NCBI GenBank assembly: GCA_910586925.1
Contig: CAJUKG010000008.1
Location: forward strand, 32,951-96,950
DNA: 64,000 nt
Origin: an uncultured Christensenellaceae bacterium
GTDB taxonomy: Bacteria > Bacillota > Clostridia > Christensenellales > Pumilibacteraceae
Direction of reading: 5' to 3'
A program made the position numbers and the translations under genes. Shown here one piece after another: positions 50,798 through 60,118 of the stretch (within the stretch, counting starts at the first letter, position 1; each line of letters starts with the position of its first letter). Under the pieces are notes generated by a model that ran no database searches, was not told where the DNA came from, and worked only from the letters and a program-made list of their open reading frames with translations.

Positions 50798-51667
50798 ATG
50801 CGCGAATTCGTCGAACAACCGAAAACGCCGAAGTCGCTCAAGTTTCTGTATTGCAATCCTTTCGGCGTGCCGCTGCTTCGCCTCATGACGGCGCGGTGGG
50901 TGAGTAAGCTCGTCGGGCGTTATCTCGACGGCGGGCTTTCCCGACGCAAGATAAAAAAGTATATAAAAAAGCACGGCATAGACATGACGCAGTTCATCGA
51001 GGAGGATTACCGCAGTTTCAATGCGTTCTTCACTCGGCGGATAAAACCCGAACTTCGACCTTTCGATTTCGAGCCGACCGCGCTCGTATCGCCGTGCGAC
51101 GCCAAGCTGTCGGTGTACGATATAGCGGAGGACAGCACGTTCGACATCAAGGGGTTCGACTACACGGTGGACGCCCTTCTCGGCGGGAATTCGGAGCTTG
51201 CGCGAAGGTTCGACGGCGGGAAGTGCCTCGTGTTTCGGCTCACCGTCACCGACTATCACCGTTATTTCTTTTTCGACGGCGGCGAGGCGGAGAGCAATAC
51301 TTTTATAAAAGGCAGACTGCACACCGTTCAGCCCGCGGCACTCTCGCGGCGCAGAGTGTTTACCGAGAACTGCCGCGAGTACACCGTACTGAATACCGAC
51401 AACTTCGGTACGGCGGTGCAGGTGGAAGTGGGCGCGATGATGGTGGGGCGGATAGTGAACGACGTCAAGTCGGGCAGGTTCGAGCGCGGCGAAGAAAAAG
51501 GCAGGTTTGAATTCGGCGGTTCGACGGTGGTACTGCTTCTCGAACGCGGCGCGGCTGTAATAGACGACGAGCTTGAATACAACACGAAGCGCGGCGGCGA
51601 AACTGTAGTCAAGTGCGGCGAAAGGATAGGCGGCAAGGCAATGCCCGCCGATTTTGTCGAAATGTGA
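50798..51667 (+). CDS. psd: Phosphatidylserine decarboxylase
   Basis: This 289-residue proenzyme has the self-cleavage site FGGST with Gly241-Ser242, where Ser becomes the pyruvoyl group. The conserved DYHRYFFFDGG (membrane type II Psd) and VSPCDAKLSV blocks are present. It converts phosphatidylserine to phosphatidylethanolamine at the inner membrane face. It is coupled to pssA (one base apart). I chose ATG at 50798 because the earlier in-frame start would lie inside pssA. Confidence 0.93.
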   Translation: MREFVEQPKTPKSLKFLYCNPFGVPLLRLMTARWVSKLVGRYLDGGLSRRKIKKYIKKHGIDMTQFIEEDYRSFNAFFTRRIKPELRPFDFEPTALVSPCDAKLSVYDIAEDSTFDIKGFDYTVDALLGGNSELARRFDGGKCLVFRLTVTDYHRYFFFDGGEAESNTFIKGRLHTVQPAALSRRRVFTENCREYTVLNTDNFGTAVQVEVGAMMVGRIVNDVKSGRFERGEEKGRFEFGGSTVVLLLERGAAVIDDELEYNTKRGGETVVKCGERIGGKAMPADFVEM

Positions 51668-51688
51668 CGCAAGTTGCCTTGAAAACAG

Positions 51689-51717
51689 TTGCATATTGCG
51701 GGGCGGTTTGGTATAAT
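51689..51717 (+). promoter_or_regulatory. Promoter of the YitT gene
   Basis: TTGCAT and TATAAT are separated by 17 bases. Confidence 0.7.
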
Positions 51718-51771
51718 AATTTTCGTAACGGCGCGGTGCGCGAGTACCGTATATAAATATTCGGAGTAGAA

Positions 51772-52854
51772 ATGGAACAACCCAATCAAGCGGTAGAAAC
51801 CGAAATCAAGCGGGAAACGGACGGCGACGCCGCCGAAGCCGAGTCCGCCGTCGCGACGGAAGAAGCCACCGTAGCGGCGGACGAATCGGCGTGTGCCGTA
51901 GCGGAAGGTGCGGCGGGTGCGGGCGTAGCGAGTGCGCCGCGTGTCGTTTCGCGTGCGCGAAAGCCCTCGCGGTTTTCGGATAAAACCAAACGGCGGTTGC
52001 ACGATTTCGTGGTTTCGCCGCTTCTTATATTGTGCTCGGCGTTTTTGCGCGCGGTGTGCGTACATATGTTTATGCTGTCGTTCAACTTCGCGCCGGGCGG
52101 CGTGACGGGTATCGGCACGATGATAGAATACGCGACGGGCGGGAAGTTTCTCACCGGTTATACGAACATCATAATCAACGTTCCGCTCGTAATACTCGCG
52201 TTTATATTCTTGAGCAAAGGCTATGCGTTCAAAACGACGGCGGCTATCGCGCTGTCGTCGGTCGGCATGATACTAATGAGCAAATTCGGTTTTCCGCAGT
52301 ACGGCAACGAGGTCGGCGCGAATCCCGTGCTCGGCGCGGCGGCGTGCGGCGTGCTCGGCGGTATAGCGTGCGCGATGATGATACGCGCGGGCGGGTCGAA
52401 CGGCGGCACCGACATAATCGCGGCGTTCATACAGCGCAAGTATCAGGCGACGAATATAACTTGGTTCATAATGGGGCTTGACGGCACGGTCATACTCGTT
52501 TCCTTCTTTGTTTACGGCAACGTTCTCACCCCCGTGCTCATGTCGCTCACGCAACAGTTCTGCAGCGCGATGGTCGGCGACGTTATCCTCACCGGATTCA
52601 AGTCGGCTATCAAGTACGAAGTGATCACCGACGACGCCGAGGCGTTGTCCGCGGAGCTTATAGAAAAGCTCGGACACAGCGTTACCAAGATGAACGCCAT
52701 GGGCATGTACGCTCACCGCGAGCGCGCGCTTTTGGTGTGCGTCGTACATAAGCGTCAGGTCGCCGAGTTCAACGACATTCTCAAAAAGTACCCCAATACT
52801 TTCGCGTACGTATCGAGTACGAGCGCGGTGTACGGGAAAGGTTTTTCCTCGTAA
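51772..52854 (+). CDS. YitT-family membrane protein (DUF161 + DUF2179)
   Basis: This 360-residue protein has an Ala/Glu-rich cytosolic N-terminus of about 75 residues, longer than usual. Five or six helices of the DUF161/YitT type follow (FNFAPGGVTGIGTMI, then GGSNGGTDIIAAF), and a C-terminal DUF2179 ligand-binding-like domain (about 280-360). Function is unknown; it is a common Bacillota membrane protein. It stands alone with its own promoter. Confidence 0.9.
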   Translation: MEQPNQAVETEIKRETDGDAAEAESAVATEEATVAADESACAVAEGAAGAGVASAPRVVSRARKPSRFSDKTKRRLHDFVVSPLLILCSAFLRAVCVHMFMLSFNFAPGGVTGIGTMIEYATGGKFLTGYTNIIINVPLVILAFIFLSKGYAFKTTAAIALSSVGMILMSKFGFPQYGNEVGANPVLGAAACGVLGGIACAMMIRAGGSNGGTDIIAAFIQRKYQATNITWFIMGLDGTVILVSFFVYGNVLTPVLMSLTQQFCSAMVGDVILTGFKSAIKYEVITDDAEALSAELIEKLGHSVTKMNAMGMYAHRERALLVCVVHKRQVAEFNDILKKYPNTFAYVSSTSAVYGKGFSS

Positions 52855-52966
52855 CCATCGACGGCGTATGCATCGGACGGATACGGGCTACGTGCGGCGC
52901 GGATATTCGAGTTATATATAATAAAGAAAAGAGTACATTTATCAATATAAAAGTATCGGTGAAGTT

Positions 52967-54916
52967 ATGCAGCAGTTCAAAGCACAGTCGAAAAAACTAC
53001 TCGATTTGGTAGTAAACTCAATCTATGTCAATCGCGAGATATTTTTGCGCGAGCTGATTTCGAATGCGTCGGACGCTCTCGACAAGCGCAGGTTCATGTC
53101 GCTCACCGATTCTTCGCTGTCGGCGGATTTTTGTATCGAGATCAAGCTCGACAAGGACAACCGTTCTATCACGATAAGCGATAACGGCGTGGGCATGTCC
53201 GAAAAAGAACTCGAGGAAAACCTCGGCGTGATAGCCGCAAGCGGCACCGAAGCGTTCAAGAAAAGCCGCGACGCCAAAGAAGGAGAGGAACTGATAGGTC
53301 AGTTCGGCGTCGGATTCTATTCGGCGTTCATGGTCGCCGACCGCGTCACCGTCATTTCCCGCAAGGCGGGTGAGAACGAAGCGCATGCGTGGATCTCCGA
53401 CGGCGTAGAAGGGTTTGACATAATGCCCGCCGTGCGCGCGGACTGCGGCACCGATATTATTCTCACCCTCAAAGCCGACGACGGCGAGGATAAATACTCC
53501 GACTTTCTCGAGAGCTACGGTATTCGCGGACTCGTCAAGAAATATTCCGATTACATTCGCTATCCCATAAAACTCGAGCTTCCGCCCGAAAACGATAGCG
53601 ATACCGAAAAAAAGTTCGACGTCATAAATTCGATGACGCCCGTGTGGAAAAAACAAAAGTCCGAACTCGGCGAGAACGAACTCGACGAGTTCTATAAGCA
53701 TGCTTACCGCGACTATCGCGCGCCGCTGTTCTCGATCACGTCGCGGGTGGAAGGCTCGGTCAATTATACCGCGCTCCTGTTCGTACCGAGCGAGCCGTCG
53801 TACGACTATTACACCAAAGAATACAAACGCGGGCTTTCGCTGTACTGCAACGGCGTAATGATAATGGAATGTTGCGAAGCACTCGTGCCCGAATATCTCG
53901 GGTTTGTGCGCGGCGTGGTGGATACGAGCGATCTCGCGCTCAATATCTCGCGCGAAACGTTGCAACATGACCGTAGACTCAAAGCGATCTCGCAGGGGAT
54001 CGAAAAAAAGATCCTTTCGGAGTTTGCAAAACTGCTTAAGAACGACAGAGAAAAGTACGAAAAAATGTTCGGGCAGTTCGGCAAGGCGTTGAAGTTCGGC
54101 GCGTACGCCGATTTCGGCGTCAACAAGGACAAGCTCAAAGATCTGTTGTTGTTCTATTCCGATTCGCACGGCAAGCTCGTCACGCTCCGCGAATGTGTGG
54201 ACGGGCTGAAAAACATCGTGCCCATCGACGACGCCGAGCGCAAGACCAAAGCTCCGATCCTGTACGCCTGCGGCGAAACGACGGAAAAAATTTCCATGCT
54301 GCCGCAGCTCGAACTCGCTCACGAACGCGGCGACGACGTTTTGTATTTTACGGAACCGGTGGACGAGTTCATCGCGCGCATGCTCGTTTCTTACGACGGG
54401 CACAAGTTCGAAAACGTCGCGTCGGGCGACGTCAAGGACGACGACAGACCGCGCGGCAGCGAGGGATTGCTTCGCCGCATCGAAGCCAAGCTCAAAGGCA
54501 AAGCCTCTGTCGCCGCGACTTCGCGATTGAAGTCGTACCCCGTGTGTCTTGCCGCGAAAGGCGACGTGTCGCTGGAAATGGAACGCGTCATGTCGGCGAT
54601 GGGAAATTCCGTCAAGGCGGAACGCGTATTGCAGGTGAACGTCGATCACCCCGCCGTGAAAAATCTCAAGAAGCTCGAAGGCAATATGTTCGACGATGCG
54701 GTCACGGTGCTGTACAACGAGGCATTGCTCGCCGAGGGTTATCATACCGAACCGGAGTTCTTGCCTGCCGTCAACAGACTGCTCGGACTGCTTACGCCCG
54801 AAGCGGAGGATGCCGCGGCGAATAAACGCAAAAGGAAGCCTCGCACCGTTTCCAAAACCGATGCGATAGAGGTGAAAGCGGAAGTCGTTGACGGCGAGGG
54901 CGGCGATGCGGAATAA
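52967..54916 (+). CDS. htpG: Chaperone HtpG (Hsp90)
   Basis: This 649-residue protein has the GHKL ATPase domain with LISNASDALDK, DNGVGMS and GQFGVGFYS, the middle domain (SLYCNGVMIMECCEALVPEYL) and a C-terminal dimerisation domain. It refolds and holds client proteins in the cytosol in an ATP-driven cycle. The C-terminus has an extra basic then acidic tail after about 620. A TATAAT-like box lies at 52917-52922 with no clear -35, and the ribosome binding site is weak. It overlaps the SDR gene by 11 bases. Confidence 0.95.
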   Translation: MQQFKAQSKKLLDLVVNSIYVNREIFLRELISNASDALDKRRFMSLTDSSLSADFCIEIKLDKDNRSITISDNGVGMSEKELEENLGVIAASGTEAFKKSRDAKEGEELIGQFGVGFYSAFMVADRVTVISRKAGENEAHAWISDGVEGFDIMPAVRADCGTDIILTLKADDGEDKYSDFLESYGIRGLVKKYSDYIRYPIKLELPPENDSDTEKKFDVINSMTPVWKKQKSELGENELDEFYKHAYRDYRAPLFSITSRVEGSVNYTALLFVPSEPSYDYYTKEYKRGLSLYCNGVMIMECCEALVPEYLGFVRGVVDTSDLALNISRETLQHDRRLKAISQGIEKKILSEFAKLLKNDREKYEKMFGQFGKALKFGAYADFGVNKDKLKDLLLFYSDSHGKLVTLRECVDGLKNIVPIDDAERKTKAPILYACGETTEKISMLPQLELAHERGDDVLYFTEPVDEFIARMLVSYDGHKFENVASGDVKDDDRPRGSEGLLRRIEAKLKGKASVAATSRLKSYPVCLAAKGDVSLEMERVMSAMGNSVKAERVLQVNVDHPAVKNLKKLEGNMFDDAVTVLYNEALLAEGYHTEPEFLPAVNRLLGLLTPEAEDAAANKRKRKPRTVSKTDAIEVKAEVVDGEGGDAE

Positions 54917-55673
54917 TCGCAAGATAGTCGTAATATCGGGAAGTTCGGGCGGCATAGGCAAAGAGCTGTGCGAGCTTTACCGCAACGACGGGAATATAGT
55001 AATAGGACTTGCCCGCGGCGGCGACGTGCGGGTGGATATGACGGATTACGAACGCACCGCCGAAATAGCGGACGAGATAGCGGCGCGGTACGGGCGTATC
55101 GACACCGTTATCGCGAATGCGGGCGCGGGACTTTCGGGCGCGACCGAGCTGTTGCCGCTCGAGGATATAGAATATCAGCTCGCGCTCAACTATCTCGGCG
55201 CGATCAACCTCGTAAGAGCGTGTTTGAAACATATGCATAAGGGGAGCAATGCGGTGTTCGTTTCTTCGGCGTGCGCGCTTTTCGCATTGCCTTACCGCGC
55301 GGTGTACTGCTCGGGGAAAGCCGCGCTGAACATGACGGCGTTCGGCATGTATATGGAGCTTAAAAAGCACGGCATACGCGTGACGAGCATATGCCCGGGC
55401 GACATACGCACGGGGTTTACCAAAAACCGCGTCAAACGTTCGGACGGCGGCGAACGGTACGGCGACGATCCCGTGCGCGCGGCGCGCAAAATAGACAGCC
55501 GCGAAAACAAACGCATGAAACTCAAGCCCGCCGCTCGGAAAATTTATAAATGCGCATTGAGCAGTCGTAAGCCGCTGTATATTATCGGCGCGAAGTATAA
55601 GTTCCTCAATTTCCTTCGGCATATATTGCCGCAAAAGCTGTTCCTCGACGTTACCGCAAAGTTTTTCGGGTGA
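54906..55673 (+). CDS. Short-chain dehydrogenase/reductase
   Basis: This 255-residue SDR has the cofactor motif SGSSGGIG at 11-18, NAG at 71-73, Ser120/121 and the catalytic YCSGK with Tyr134 and Lys138. It is an NAD(P)-dependent oxidoreductase of unknown substrate. The loop around 150-200 is Arg- and Lys-rich and the C-terminus (from about 225) has a hydrophobic patch, so a lipid or membrane-near substrate is possible. It overlaps the end of htpG by 11 bases. Confidence 0.9.
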   Translation: MRNNRKIVVISGSSGGIGKELCELYRNDGNIVIGLARGGDVRVDMTDYERTAEIADEIAARYGRIDTVIANAGAGLSGATELLPLEDIEYQLALNYLGAINLVRACLKHMHKGSNAVFVSSACALFALPYRAVYCSGKAALNMTAFGMYMELKKHGIRVTSICPGDIRTGFTKNRVKRSDGGERYGDDPVRAARKIDSRENKRMKLKPAARKIYKCALSSRKPLYIIGAKYKFLNFLRHILPQKLFLDVTAKFFG

Positions 55674-55739
55674 CGCGCCAAATAAAATCGTCGAATGTGT
55701 TATCGGCGGTTTTATTCGTTTTTGTTTATCGGTGAAGGT

Positions 55740-57434
55740 ATGATAAAAATAGAAAAAGACAAACTGTTCATGACTGCGGGCGAAACGTGCTATATCGTTT
55801 CGGCGTCGGACGGAGTTCTTCGCGCCGTGTATTTCGGCAGGCGGGTGGAAGCGGAAGACGACTTGTCCGCGCTTCTCGGCGCGTCGAACGTGCCCGAGTT
55901 CGCGCCCGTCGTGAACGGCAAAAAAACCGAGTTCGCGCTCGTCGGCGCGGAAGTGCTCGCCGAAAAACCGAATTGCTCGGGCATGCATTTCGCGGGCGGC
56001 AAAACGCTTAAAGCTACGGTGCGGAGCGGATCGCTCACCGCCGAGATCTATTATACTCCGTATCCGCGCGGCGGGTTTTCGCGGCAGGTAGTGTTAGTGA
56101 ACGGCGGCGGCACGTCGGTCACGGTCGGCGAACCGAATAACGTACGGCTTCGCGGCGAACATACGCTGACCGCATTGGATGCGGACGGCGGAGTATTCTC
56201 GGCGGCGGAAGTGGGTAAGCGATCGCGCTGTATCGACAATTTCCTTGCCATATCCGACGGCGATGGTGCGTACGGTTTTCTGTGCGTATACGGCGACGGC
56301 GCGGTATGCGGCAAGGCGGCGGGCGGCGTGACCGAAATAACCTGCAACGGCTACGGCGAGATAACGCTGAAAGCGGGTGAGCGGTATGTCGCGCCCGAAC
56401 TTCTCGCCGTGTATTCGGATAACGGTATAGACGGCATGTCGCGAGTTTTGCACGACATACTGCGCGAGAGTTTGCAAAAATCGTCGCTTTCGGAGCGCAA
56501 GCAGGTGGTGCTGTTCTGCCCGACGATGAGCGAAAGCAAGCTCGTTAAGGCGGCGGGCGAAACAGTCAAGCTCGGTTGCGACGTGTTCGCAGTCGATGCG
56601 GGCGAAGTGAGCGTCGGCACGCTCGGCAAACTTTCCGAAGCATGCAAGGCGGCGGGCATCAAGCTCGGCATCAAACTTTCGCCGTTCTCGATCAAAAAGT
56701 CGAGCGCGGCGTATAACGGCAAGTGCGTTGCGGCGGGCGAGAGGTATACGGCGGATATTTCCGTCGCGGAAGGTGCGGCGGCGCATTACGCGACGCTCGA
56801 AAAACTCATAAAGGATAACGAGATAGAGTATTTGATGTACGATATACCGCGCGGCGGCTTGCAGAAGTATGCGCAGGGCGTGCACGGCGTGAGAAGCATG
56901 CTCGCGACGAATTTCCCCGAGCTAACCGTCGATTGGGGGATCGTACCGAAAAAACTGCGGCGCGGACGGCTCATGTGCTATCCGCCGAGCATGATGCGCG
57001 TCGCGGCGGAACCGAACGGGGACGGCACGCTCAAACAGGCGTTCGACGAAGCGACGGTGGGGTGCTTGAGTTATTGGCTCGATCCGCTGTCGCTCACCGA
57101 CGGCATGGTGCGTGCGGTGCGCGCGCAGGTGTTTTCGTATCAGGACGACGCGCCCGCGGTGATGAACGGCGATTTATATATTGCGACGTCGGACGATGGC
57201 GACTGCTGTTATATCTCGGTGACGAAAGACAAGTCCCGTGCGTACGTCGTGTGTTCGCGCGCGACGGGCGGCGAAACGCGTGTCAGGCTGAAAGGACTCG
57301 ACGAGCATAATCTGTACAACGTGCGCGAACTCGGCGCGACGTTTTCGGGTGCGGCTCTGCGTTCGTGCGGCGTGATTTTGCCCGACGCGCCCACCTGTTG
57401 TCTGCATGTCAGGCAGGTCGCGGATTACGAATAA
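55740..57434 (+). CDS. GH36-like (alpha-galactosidase-type) protein
   Basis: This 564-residue protein looks like a short GH36 relative. It has an N-terminal beta-sandwich (about 1-245) and a TIM-barrel-like part with CDVFAVDAG, KLGIKLSPFS and EYLMYDIPRGG, where the Asp takes the place of the nucleophile of GH36 (usually KWDMN). A clear acid/base SDxxD is not evident, so activity is doubtful. No signal peptide is seen. ATG at 55740 is close behind GAAGG. It sits between the SDR gene and the rplM promoter. Confidence 0.6.
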   Translation: MIKIEKDKLFMTAGETCYIVSASDGVLRAVYFGRRVEAEDDLSALLGASNVPEFAPVVNGKKTEFALVGAEVLAEKPNCSGMHFAGGKTLKATVRSGSLTAEIYYTPYPRGGFSRQVVLVNGGGTSVTVGEPNNVRLRGEHTLTALDADGGVFSAAEVGKRSRCIDNFLAISDGDGAYGFLCVYGDGAVCGKAAGGVTEITCNGYGEITLKAGERYVAPELLAVYSDNGIDGMSRVLHDILRESLQKSSLSERKQVVLFCPTMSESKLVKAAGETVKLGCDVFAVDAGEVSVGTLGKLSEACKAAGIKLGIKLSPFSIKKSSAAYNGKCVAAGERYTADISVAEGAAAHYATLEKLIKDNEIEYLMYDIPRGGLQKYAQGVHGVRSMLATNFPELTVDWGIVPKKLRRGRLMCYPPSMMRVAAEPNGDGTLKQAFDEATVGCLSYWLDPLSLTDGMVRAVRAQVFSYQDDAPAVMNGDLYIATSDDGDCCYISVTKDKSRAYVVCSRATGGETRVRLKGLDEHNLYNVRELGATFSGAALRSCGVILPDAPTCCLHVRQVADYE

Positions 57435-57459
57435 CCGATAGATTTCGGCACGCAAACAG

Positions 57460-57488
57460 TTGACAGCGACGCGGATTTACTGTATAAT
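57460..57488 (+). promoter_or_regulatory. Promoter of rplM-rpsI
   Basis: TTGACA and TATAAT are separated by 17 bases, an exact consensus fitting a strongly expressed ribosomal operon. Confidence 0.85.
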
Positions 57489-57611
57489 ATATGTTGCACT
57501 GCGGTGTGCGAGCCTTTTTACCTGCCCCGGGACGAGGCGAAAGCACCGCAAAAGCGCGGCGGCGTGAAACGTTTGCGCTTGAAAAATTATTTTTTTACGA
57601 GGTTGTTTTCA
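57489..57611 (+). promoter_or_regulatory. Leader of rplM, possible L13 autoregulatory RNA
   Basis: The leader of about 115 bases contains GC-rich pairings (AAAGCGC at about 57549 with GCGCTT at about 57574) followed by a T-rich tract (TTATTTTTTTA) before GAGG. Rfam describes an L13 leader in Bacillota, so feedback by L13 is likely by analogy; the exact fold was not confirmed. Confidence 0.4.
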
Positions 57612-58103
57612 ATGAAAACATTAATGGCAAAAAAGATAGATTCCCGTTCCGCCGACTATAAGATCGGCGACAAGGAATACAAGCGTAAGTGGTATGTCGT
57701 CGACGCGGCGGGTGTGCCGCTCGGCAGACTTGCAAGCCAAGTCGCAACGGTGCTTAAGGGCAAGAACAAGCCCGAGTACACCCCCAATGCGGATGCGGGC
57801 GATTTCGTCATCGTCATCAATTCGGACAAGGTCGTGCTCACCGGCAACAAGGCGGAGAAGAAACTTCGCACTTATCACACCGGCTATATGGGCGGACTCA
57901 AACAGCAGAAGTATTCGCATTTCCTCGAGGAGAACTCGGACAAGGCGGTCATCAAAGCCGTCAAAGGCATGCTTCCCAAGAATTCGCTCGGTCGTCAGAT
58001 GATCAAGAAACTTAAGGTGTTCAAGGGCGCGGAACATAACCATTCCGCCCAGAAACCGCAACCGCTTGCCGTCAAGTTCAACGGCGGCAACAACGCCAAT
58101 TAA
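57612..58103 (+). CDS. rplM: 50S ribosomal protein L13
   Basis: This 163-residue protein has the L13 blocks WYVVDAAGVPLGRLAS, GDFVIVINSDKVVLTGNK and MLPKNSLGRQM. It has an N-terminal extension of about 20 residues and a short disordered tail. ATG at 57612 has GAGG nine bases upstream; later in-frame Met residues are less well placed. It is followed 19 bases later by rpsI, the usual pair. Confidence 0.97.
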   Translation: MKTLMAKKIDSRSADYKIGDKEYKRKWYVVDAAGVPLGRLASQVATVLKGKNKPEYTPNADAGDFVIVINSDKVVLTGNKAEKKLRTYHTGYMGGLKQQKYSHFLEENSDKAVIKAVKGMLPKNSLGRQMIKKLKVFKGAEHNHSAQKPQPLAVKFNGGNNAN

Positions 58104-58122
58104 GTCAAAGAGGTAAAAAGCT

Positions 58123-58539
58123 ATGGCAGCTAAATCAACCGCAAAAAAGAAAGTTCAGTATTGGGGCACCGGCAGACGGAAAAAAGCTGTTGCGCGTGTG
58201 CGCGTCCTCGTCGGCGGAAGCGGGACCATTACGGTCAACAAGCGTCCCCTCGACGATTATTTCCCGCTCGATACGCTCAAGCTCATCGTAAACCAACCGT
58301 TCGCGGAAACGGATACCGCGGGTAAGTTCGACGTTATCGTCAACGTTCGCGGCGGCGGCTATACCGGTCAGGCGGGTGCTATCCGTCACGGCATTTCCCG
58401 CGCGCTCTGCAACGTCGATTCGACTTATCGCCCCGCGCTCAAGAAAGCCGGCTTCCTCACTCGCGACCCGAGAATGAAGGAACGCAAGAAGTACGGTCTC
58501 AAGAAAGCGCGTAAAGCTCCGCAGTTCTCCAAGCGTTAA
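58123..58539 (+). CDS. rpsI: 30S ribosomal protein S9
   Basis: This 138-residue protein has GTGRRKKAVARVRV near the start and ends in the typical KAPQFSKR, whose last residues contact tRNA in the P site. The gene has GAGG before ATG. Confidence 0.98.
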   Translation: MAAKSTAKKKVQYWGTGRRKKAVARVRVLVGGSGTITVNKRPLDDYFPLDTLKLIVNQPFAETDTAGKFDVIVNVRGGGYTGQAGAIRHGISRALCNVDSTYRPALKKAGFLTRDPRMKERKKYGLKKARKAPQFSKR

Positions 58540-58542
58540 TCA

Positions 58543-59565
58543 ATGTCGGAAAGACTTCTCGGCGAGGGCGATCTCCTCGACAGGAACGGCGCGCTCGCAG
58601 ACAGCGGCTATGCCTTTTCGCAAGTGCGTAAGTACGACCGCACCGCGATCAAGAGCAGGCGGCTCCGCATCAAGGAGTGGGATTACTACTGTTTCGGCGA
58701 TTCTCGGTACGCCGTCGCGCTTACCGTCGCGGATAATTCGTATATGTCGCTCGGTTCGGTGTCGCTCCTCGACTTTTCTCGGCTCGGATATATTACCGAA
58801 AGTAAAATCGGACTGTTGTCCAAGGGCAAACTCGGCATGCCGAGCGATTGCGGTCGGGGCAGCGTGAAGTTTGCGAAAGGCGGTGCCGAAATTTCGTTCG
58901 ATACCGATGCCGACGGGAAAAGAGAATTGCGTTGTGTATTCGAGAAGTTCCGAAAGAAAGATACGTTCGAGTGCGAAATAACGCTCGAGCCGTACGTCGG
59001 CGACAATATTACGGTGGCTGTTCCGTTTGCGAAACCGCGGCAGTTCTATTACAATACGAAAGTGAATTGTCTGCGCGGATCCGGTCGGTTTTCGCTCGGT
59101 TCCGAGAAATACGAGTTCGATAACGGCAGCGGCTGTTTGGATTGGGGTCGCGGCGTGTGGCCGTATAAGAACAGATGGTATTGGTCGTCGCTGTCGTGCG
59201 ACGTGGATGGGAATTCGTTCGGATTGAATCTCGGCTACGGCTTCGGTCAGCCGACCGCGACAGAGAATGTCATTTTCTACAACGGTAAAGCGCATAAGCT
59301 CGGCAATGTGGATTTCGATATTCCTTATACGTTCGGCGAAGTAAACTATCTGAAACCGTGGACGATAAAGGACGACGCAGGCAGACTCGAAGTCATGTTC
59401 TACCCGTTGGTGGACAGACGCGACAAAATGCGTGCACTGTGGCTCATGACCGACCAGCATCAGGTGTTCGGACGGTTTTACGGCAAAGCGGTGTTGGATG
59501 ACGGCAGTATCGTGTCGTTCGCCGATAAACCGGGCTTTGCGGAACGCGTTATCAATAAGTGGTAG
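58543..59565 (+). CDS. DUF2804 domain protein
   Basis: This 340-residue protein matches DUF2804 (LRIKEWDYYCFGDSRYAVALTVAD, then DWGRGVWPYKNRWYWSS). The fold is probably a beta-rich lipocalin-like double barrel related to lipid- or hydroxyneurosporene-binding proteins; the role is unknown. It begins three bases after the rpsI stop, so it is transcribed and probably translated with the ribosomal genes, which is unusual. A G/C hairpin follows at 59619. Confidence 0.9.
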   Translation: MSERLLGEGDLLDRNGALADSGYAFSQVRKYDRTAIKSRRLRIKEWDYYCFGDSRYAVALTVADNSYMSLGSVSLLDFSRLGYITESKIGLLSKGKLGMPSDCGRGSVKFAKGGAEISFDTDADGKRELRCVFEKFRKKDTFECEITLEPYVGDNITVAVPFAKPRQFYYNTKVNCLRGSGRFSLGSEKYEFDNGSGCLDWGRGVWPYKNRWYWSSLSCDVDGNSFGLNLGYGFGQPTATENVIFYNGKAHKLGNVDFDIPYTFGEVNYLKPWTIKDDAGRLEVMFYPLVDRRDKMRALWLMTDQHQVFGRFYGKAVLDDGSIVSFADKPGFAERVINKW

Positions 59566-59618
59566 CGAATGGCGTGCGGACGCGTGTACCGCACCGAAAA
59601 TCAATTTAATACAAAATC

Positions 59619-59642
59619 CGCCCGCCAAAGCAAAAGCGGGCG
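59619..59642 (+). terminator. Weak terminator hairpin of the ribosomal operon
   Basis: CGCCCGC and GCGGGCG form a perfect 7-bp stem, but only two T follow, so read-through into tRNA-Ser is possible. Confidence 0.4.
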
Positions 59643-59646
59643 TTAA

Positions 59647-59736
59647 GGAGAGATGGCTGAGCGGCTGAAGGCACACGCTTGGAAAGCGTGCATACTGTAA
59701 CAGGTATCGCGGGTTCGAACCCCGCTCTCTCTGCCA
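59647..59736 (+). tRNA. tRNA-Ser(GGA)
   Basis: This 90-base tRNA has acceptor GGAGAGA/TCTCTCT, anticodon arm CACGC-TTGGAAA-GCGTG giving GGA, a long variable arm and an encoded CCA. No promoter is evident between the DUF2804 gene and this tRNA. Its 3' end borders the last AT-rich island. Confidence 0.95.
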
Positions 59737-59741
59737 AGGAC

Positions 59742-59780
59742 GGTGGTCTAAAAGTCTTCTGATTTTTAGACCGCCTTTTT
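59742..59780 (+). terminator. Terminator of tRNA-Ser(GGA)
   Basis: GGTGGTCTAAAA pairs with TTTTAGACCGCC, followed by TTTTT. Confidence 0.85.
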
Positions 59781-60045
59781 CTATTTTAGAGGGTATTTTG
59801 AACGATTTTGGGGGTTGTAACGCGCTGTGTCGACATTTGCGGCGGACGCAAGCGTTTTATCGACGATAATTTGTATTATAGACATTGTAAATAATAGCAC
59901 AAAAGATTTTAGTCAACACGCCTTTAACCCTTGTGGACAAAATCTTGAATAGAGCGGGGTTTGAATGTTTGATAATATTTCGGTTTTGAATAAAATCGCC
60001 GCCGGATAATTGGTGTGATTGAGAAGCGGAAAAATAGCAACAATG

Positions 60046-60074
60046 GTGGCAGCGCGAAGCAATTCGACTGCCAC
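60046..60074. promoter_or_regulatory. Inverted repeat in the island leader region
   Basis: GTGGCAG and CTGCCAC are separated by 15 bases, 45 bases before the -35 box at 60119. The remainder of 59781-60045 is AT-rich and holds no gene I can support. Confidence 0.4.
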
Positions 60075-60086
60075 TTATACTTTGCG

Positions 60087-60116
60087 ATAAGGTGTAACAA
60101 AAATGACACACCTTAT
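60087..60116. promoter_or_regulatory. Probable WYL-regulator operator
   Basis: ATAAGGTGT and ACACCTTAT form a perfect 9-bp inverted repeat with a 12-base gap that ends two bases before the -35 box. WYL regulators such as BrxR and CapW bind inverted repeats at their own defence promoters, so this is the likely site for the product of 60424. Confidence 0.6.
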
Positions 60117-60118
60117 TC

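Noticed and set aside
59857..60111. Minus-strand open frame of 84 codons behind tRNA-Ser(GGA)
   Set aside because: It has an unlikely Cys/His/Ser-rich product, no ribosome binding site, and overlaps the inverted repeats before the defence promoter.
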